Below, piece by piece: positions 59,350-64,000 of a stretch of DNA of 64,000 nt. This DNA comes from Paragonimus skrjabini miyazakii. Its lineage: Eukaryota > Platyhelminthes > Trematoda > Plagiorchiida > Troglotrematidae. The position numbers were made by a program, and so were the translations under genes. Each line of letters opens with the position of its first letter. The first letter of the stretch is position 1. Where the stretch lies: contig JTDE01000138.1 of the NCBI GenBank assembly GCA_014338405.1, positions 131,740 to 195,739 of the forward strand. Direction: 5' to 3'. Below the pieces are notes generated by a model, which saw nothing but the letters and a program-made list of their open reading frames with translations, had not been told where the DNA came from and did not search any database.

Positions 59350-60320
59350 TTTATGCCTGTGCTTAATAAACGCCTCTTGATCAAAATAGTGTTATTTGGT
59401 ATGCGTGATTCACTACTTAGCTACTTTGCTTCATACTTTGAAGATCGTACACCAACACTGAAACTGAAGGACACCTGCTCACAGCCCGGATCAGTCACCA
59501 CTGAGACTATTCAGGAAAATATTTTCGGCCTACCACTCTTGCTTATGTAGATATACTGCATGTGTGGAGTTGTAGAGCCTGGTAAACCATTTTTATTCTC
59601 TACATACAAACCAAAATCCTTTACCATCAATCAAAAATTGAACATTGTTGCCCACAGCTGTCATATATTAGAAAGCTTTATAAAATTGGATGGCCATGAG
59701 ATACCAACTACTATCTCGATGCACGACCAGAATGTTCGTTAAACAGAATCATCTAGTTTTGATGACCCTGTCTCTGTCCAGACAGACGATAAGCTACGGC
59801 AAACACATTCTTTCTTCATGCAGTTTGGCTGCGCCTTTATAAACTATACATACGACCTTGATTGGAGTACTGCATGTTCACATATAGCCATCTGCGCAGG
59901 ATTAATAGACTGGTTCTAGAACGTCTTTATCATTTATTCTTGAGAAGTTGATATGGATATTAATCTTCTCTGGGCTAGTGCGAACGCGGTGACTAAAGCT
60001 GAGTCTCACACTCATTTACAATTAAGCTTTTGATTATAGATTCAATGTTAATTTTGCGATCCGCTTGCAACTTGGCTCCAAGTGTAGCCTCAGAAACAAA
60101 TCATAATCACTGTGCCTACTTTTAACACTCGAAAAAAGCTACGTTCCAACTTTTTATGACGAAAAACAACCCCTGTATCTAATTAGTACCAGAAGGAATA
60201 TCAATGAATTTAAACACAGTTTAGAAACCTTTTCGACCCTGTTGAAAGTCTTGTCCATTTTTCAGGAGCTTATTGCTGGGGGACGATATCTTTTAAAACA
60301 AACCTGTTAACCTTCGTGTG
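59350..60320 (+). pseudogene. CR1/Jockey-like LINE, heavily decayed
   Basis: Plus strand: LLIKIVLFGMRDSLLSYFAS, YFEDRTPTLKLKDTCSQPGS, VTTET (the segment before RT motif B), LPLLLM, then CGVVEPGKPFLF, KSFTINQKLNIVAHSCHILE, and, after a further 300 bp with many stops, FNTRKKLRSNFL-like C-terminal remnants. The catalytic FADD is lost in a deletion after KPFLF. This is a different subfamily from the LINE at 50330. Confidence 0.65.
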
Positions 60321-60329
60321 AAAACGGTC

Positions 60330-60860
60330 GGTATCGCGTGATATTACATCATGTACCCTTCGAATTAGCTCAAGCTATCAGTTACGCTATTGGTGGAATT
60401 AGTCTGAGCTTAGGAGCTCATTAATACTTCCAGCAGGATTGTATAGAGTTATATATTGGAGCATAAAACATATACAGGGCTATGTTTAAAATACACGTAC
60501 ACAGACAAACAGACTTTATAGTCTACATATACGCTGATTCATAAATATTTGTTCGTTTGCAATAATCCATACATTCTGGCATGGTTTTGGTTTACGAATA
60601 ATTCTATCCAGTTTCATGTCCTTAAGGATTATCCTACAAATGTTGTGTACGCATAAGTGTTGGGGAAGAAATATATCACCTGGATATCTCACATTATCGT
60701 ATTACAGTCTCACACAACGTCTTTTACTTCAATCCCTGACTCAAACCTTCCTAGTAAATCATCTACTAACCTTTTTGTTTCATATAACATCGAGTTCATT
60801 CCGTATAACGACTGTATAGAGCAAATCGGTAGTAAATTCTGTGTTGTAGTGACCTAGAGA
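60330..60860. other. Nothing recognised
   Basis: Two overlapping plus-strand frames (60616-60857) show no domain. Confidence 0.4.
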
Positions 60861-60899
60861 TTACCTCGGCATGCTTTCTAAAATCCTGGTTGGAATTAT

Positions 60900-61413
60900 G
60901 TATAGGATTGCAAGGAACTTTACATGCCGTCCGATTTTTGCGTGCGGCCGCGTGTGTTTACATGAATGCTTGTGCTCCAATGGCGCCATGGACACTTCCG
61001 ACTTGTTCGCCTTCTCTTCGTGGTGCTGATGTGCAAGATAGCATTGCCATTTGGATTGGAACCAATGCGATGGATTTCGGTCACGAACTGAATAATATGA
61101 TCCAACTGTCGTGTCTCTCCCGATGAGCATCTTTCGGATGTTAAGTGTAGGACTTATATTGAAGATGAATGGACTGTCTGCCTTCAAAGTCATCGCAAAT
61201 GGCAGACATCGAGATATATTGCTAACAGTTCTTTTCTAAAAGCACCATATCGCGATTCGATTGGTTGTAACCGCTTACAGAAAATACTTAGTGGATATCC
61301 GTCATGACCAAAGTGTTGCTGTAGGGCAACTCCTACAGTCATCCCCGATGCACCCATGGTTAGCACTGAAAGGACAAACGGATGATAATGTGAGACCGGT
61401 ACGATATTGAAAC
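60900..61413 (-). pseudogene. Ty3/gypsy RNase H fragment
   Basis: Minus strand: HYHPFVLSVLTMGASGMTVG, VALQQHFGHDGYPLSIFCKR, LQPIESRYGAFRKELLAIYL (61385-61215), the RNase H domain beginning with its DASxxxVGAVLxQ box. Here the catalytic aspartate before ASG is lost (TMGASG). After a break comes RQLDHIIQFVTEIHRI-like sequence (61110-61050), the end of the domain. The rest is decayed. Confidence 0.75.
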
Positions 61414-61525
61414 GAGATCCATTTGCGAAAAACCTAGGTTTTGCCTGAATTCGAACCAGCGACAGAAACAGCATATCTAACCTTGGCGAGCGCTCTTCCG
61501 GCTGAGCTATGAAACCATACCGCGA
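61414..61525 (-). repeat. SINE-B copy, tRNA-like head complete
   Basis: Minus strand: GGTTTCATAGCTCAGCCGGA with an A-box-like TAGCTCAGCCGGAAGAGCG and D-arm pairing, then GTTTCTGTCGCTGGTTCGAA (B box GGTTCGAATTC), then CAGGCAAAACCT. The ends GGTTT and AAACC could pair as a partial acceptor stem, but the middle has no regular anticodon arm, so this is tRNA-derived and not a tRNA gene. The tail TTTTTCGCAAATGGATC is shared with 38501-38585. It sits between gypsy RNase H and RT pieces. Confidence 0.65.
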
Positions 61526-61768
61526 GCTGAGTAGTGCTCACATTTGGATTCAGTTACCCGCCCAATCCACCGTGTTATAATGGCAGTAACTGCTCTTGAT
61601 ATAATGAAATCAGTTTGTGAACACAGCAGTAAATAAAACTGAACACAGCTTGCTTCTGAACAGGTCGGTGAACGATTACATCAAATGTGCACAATCAGGG
61701 ATAGAACAACGAGGAAAGTATACTAAGCCATCGTACTAATGAGAATATGCGTATATTGTGGGCACTGA
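61526..61768. other. Spacer between SINE-B and gypsy RT; probably part of the inserted DNA
   Basis: No RT thumb or connector motifs are found where a gypsy pol would have them. The stretch is therefore likely part of the insertion that separated RT from RNase H. Confidence 0.4.
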
Positions 61769-61915
61769 TTAGTCTACTATTGTCCACACTTTGTCGGGGA
61801 GAGGTTCAATCCCTTTCCTAGATATATTGTCTTCTAAGAATGATACCTTGGTCATTTCAACCAAACACTCAGTGACGTGTACCGTCAAATCATGAAGCGA
61901 CAAACGGACAGACAA
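61769..61915 (-). pseudogene. Ty3/gypsy reverse transcriptase, end of palm
   Basis: Minus strand: LHDLTVHVTECLVEMTKVSF, LEDNISRKGIEPLPDKVWTI, VD. This fits the RT segment KCxFxxxxVxxLGHxISxxGIxPxPxKVxAIxD, which follows the catalytic YxDD by some 50 residues. It lies on the same strand as, and upstream of, the RNase H piece at 60900-61413, so the two are probably one element interrupted by about 350 bp. Confidence 0.65.
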
Positions 61916-61999
61916 TGAAGGTAAGTGCGAGCAGCGTTCTCTCCGTGATGTACGTATATGTACATTGTTTTCACAGGCTACTATAGCAGTGCCATCCAA

Positions 62000-62985
62000 A
62001 CTGCTTAGTTTTGGTGAGACCTCAGAAGGGTTTTATTGGACGACAGCGTATGGTTGTCTTACCTCAAAGAATGGTGCCAGACACATCCCATTATTGATTA
62101 ACGAGGCTAAAGTTGCAACACGCAAAGCGGTAACTACCCAGCCACTCGAATTAGTCACAACAGTTTTGGCTATGAGATTACACGAAATCATCTTTGGCAA
62201 CTTGAGGCAGGTGTTCCGAAATTGTTACTTTTGAACAGGTGCCATAATTGTTCCCTGCAGTATGCACCATATGTCAGCTCACTCCCGTACGTTTGTAGCC
62301 AACCGCCTTTCTAGGGTTCATTAGGCCTCGACTCTTAAACAATGAAGACAGCTGCGATCGAAAGAAAACCCAACAGACTTAGCTTCTTTTGGCTTGAGAG
62401 GCAGCCTAGGAACAGACAAATGGCTAAAAGGTCTTGAGTTCTTGGATCGACGTTTCAGGTTGTGGCGACCGAAACCGAAATGCAACAGTGAGCTCAAAGA
62501 CGTCGAATTAAGTATGTTATCGTTTCACGTACAGCTTGGTGCATATATAAAATTTTTCACAATCTGAGTGTTCGGTATTTGGAACTGTTTCGATTGCTTA
62601 CCCAGATTGCCTACCTGGATCAAGTGATACACGATCATACTTCATAGCAGGCACCCGAAATTCATTTTAAGAATGGACCTCCTTAGTTTACAGAAAATCA
62701 AGTAAACCGATGTGGATTTGATTTGATCAATACAGTTGGGGTGTCTTCCGAAGGAAATAACCCTGCTGTCAAGACTATCTTACTTTGACAACTACATTGT
62801 TTTATCTTAAGAGATTTCTTTGAAGAACTTGTGACCCGTCCTGAATACTTACTGCCACCTGACAATAGGTCCATTGCTATGAAACTCTTGCACATTCTAC
62901 GACAGCGCATTATAAAATGTGTTGGTTTGTCACAGCACTATTCTGATGTAATAGGTAAGTAAATCAATCGGAGGCATACGGAGTT
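62000..62985. other. Nothing recognised
   Basis: Plus frame 61965-62234 (89 codons) and minus frame 62698-62910 have no recognisable motifs. Confidence 0.4.
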
Positions 62986-62989
62986 AACT

Positions 62990-63960
62990 CTTGAGGATGG
63001 TACAGCTAGCTGTCTATGGTATCTAACCCACCATCCCGCGCTCAATCTTGCCAAACCGTAAAGGTTACAAAAATGTATTTGACTGCGCAGTAAAGTATGC
63101 GGACACATCTTTAAGTGACTAATTGATGTCGCGGCTGGACCTAACAAAATTCTTAGTTGACGTGTTCCCACGATTTTGACATAAGAAGACTGTGGTTATG
63201 GCAAATATCGAAGTAATGTTTCACCAAGTTAGTCTACCAGGGAAAGACCGCCATACACTGAGATTTCTTTGGTGATCAAACGCTGAAATAAATGACTATG
63301 TGAAAGAATTCCGCATGTGCGTTCATCTATTCGAGGCTGCTTTTTTGCTGTGAGAAGAACCATTTCAAATGACTCCGACCATTGTGATATAGCTATTTTG
63401 CTAATCACAAAGAAGACCTTTTACGTGGACGACTGTCTATTTAGTCCGACGACCTGTGGTAACGCTAAAGATTTCACCAAACTGTTGGCGAGTAGTGGCT
63501 TTAACCTCACGTAGTGGACGAGTAACGACGAGAAGCTACTAACAGTGCTACCAGAATCGGAACATACGGTATCAACACAACCAGTTAACCTTGGGGAACC
63601 CAATGTGCAGGAGGCATTGAGGTTAAAGTGGGATCTCACGGAGGGTGTTTTACCTAGGCACAGTTACAACACTGACCCAATTGTAATGTATTATCAGGAA
63701 GCCGATGGTAAGTTCGGAAGGTCTGATATATGGTGTGCTCTAAGAAGACACCTTTGGATCATCCAAGGTGATGCTGCGGTTAGACGAATTACTGGAGCTT
63801 ACATAGTCGGTCGCCGTCGCTACAGTGTTTCAGTAGAGAAGCAATCAACGGCATGCTATTCCATCTGTCATAGTAAACCCAGCGCGACATTTGTTCACGG
63901 ACGTTGAGTTGAACTATTTTGGGCCCTTTTTGCGCGGAGAATGACAGGAGTTCATATAAT
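62990..63960 (+). pseudogene. BEL/Pao polymerase: reverse transcriptase joined to integrase
   Basis: Plus strand, in several frames: CLWYLTHHPALNLAKP (from about 63015), VFDCAVKYADTSLSD, DLTKFLVDVFPRF, MANIEVMFHQVSLPGKDRHT (from 63198), YVKEFRMCVHLFEA, then after a frameshift FYVDDCLFS (catalytic YVDD, 63425-63436), LLASSGFNLT, EALRLKWDLTEG. About 25 residues later the frame reads LRRHLWIIQGDAAVRRI (63743-63795), part of the integrase zinc-binding region, and ELNYFGPFLRGE (from 63909). This motif set, with YVDD and WYLPHHPV-like start, identifies BEL/Pao. The RNase H domain that should lie between is missing. At least four breaks exist. The element leaves the window on the right. Confidence 0.85.
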
Positions 63961-64000
63961 AGGTGTGACCTCATATTCAAGTATATGTTCAAGTGTATAT

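Noticed and set aside
61414..61525. Functional tRNA gene on the minus strand
   Set aside because: A and B boxes are present, but the anticodon arm is irregular, the acceptor stem pairs only partly, and a related copy elsewhere shares the tail. A SINE fits better.
43742..61915. All minus-strand gypsy pieces (integrase, gag-protease, RT, RNase H) as one element torn apart
   Set aside because: RT and RNase H lie upstream of gag in reading direction, the wrong order for one element. Gag-protease and integrase alone would fit, but nothing proves it.
1..64000. CRISPR array, bacterial operons, rRNA genes
   Set aside because: No regularly spaced repeats, no long uninterrupted frames with ribosome-binding sites, and no rRNA-like conserved blocks were seen.

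Overview
This looks like nuclear DNA of an animal, most likely a parasitic flatworm and probably a digenean fluke. No bacterial-type operons, rRNA or CRISPR arrays are visible. Reading frames are short, the one clear host gene is split by an 85-bp GT-AG intron, and the rest is decayed repeats. The mix (tRNA-derived SINEs, CR1/Jockey-like and RTE-like LINEs, Ty3/gypsy, BEL/Pao, CACTA-type and IS630/Tc1-type DNA transposon remains) is what large fluke genomes carry. The species assignment is inference. All family names rest on motifs recognised by eye; no database search was run. Layout: (1) 0.6-1.3 kb, minus strand: the first two recognisable coding exons of a NAB-family transcriptional co-regulator (NCD1 domain). 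The gene continues off the left edge. It is the only host gene I can name. (2) 1.8-31.3 kb: intergenic or intronic DNA sprinkled with one tRNA-derived SINE family (SINE-A here), often as head-to-head inverted pairs. It also holds LINE fragments at 22.8-23.1 and 24.3-24.8 kb, a gypsy LTR-gag piece joined to an oppositely oriented gypsy integrase piece at 23.3-24.3 kb, and a tandem repeat of 58 codons at 26.1-26.45 kb. (3) 31.3-36.6 kb: a 5.3-kb structure with two long inverted arms (about 1.5 and 2.0 kb) around a broken IS630/Tc1-type transposase. I read it as a DNA transposon with exceptionally long terminal inverted repeats, and it is the most unusual object in the window. (4) 37-52 kb: more SINE-A, a second tRNA-like SINE (SINE-B), an unassigned SH3-like exon candidate, a LINE tail, a gypsy integrase piece, a CACTA-type transposase region (45.2-46.8 kb, minus), and two LINEs lying head to head (48.8-50.2 kb minus; 50.3-52.0 kb plus). 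(5) 52-64 kb: a palindrome-rich AT segment, gypsy gag-protease (minus), another CR1/Jockey-like LINE (plus), gypsy RT and RNase H pieces split by a SINE-B, and a BEL/Pao polymerase pseudogene running off the right edge. Working together: apart from the NAB exons, nothing forms a functional pathway. Nearly every transposon frame carries stops, frameshifts or lost catalytic residues, so this is a graveyard of mobile elements next to a transcription-regulator gene. Long stretches without a recognisable feature are stated as such.
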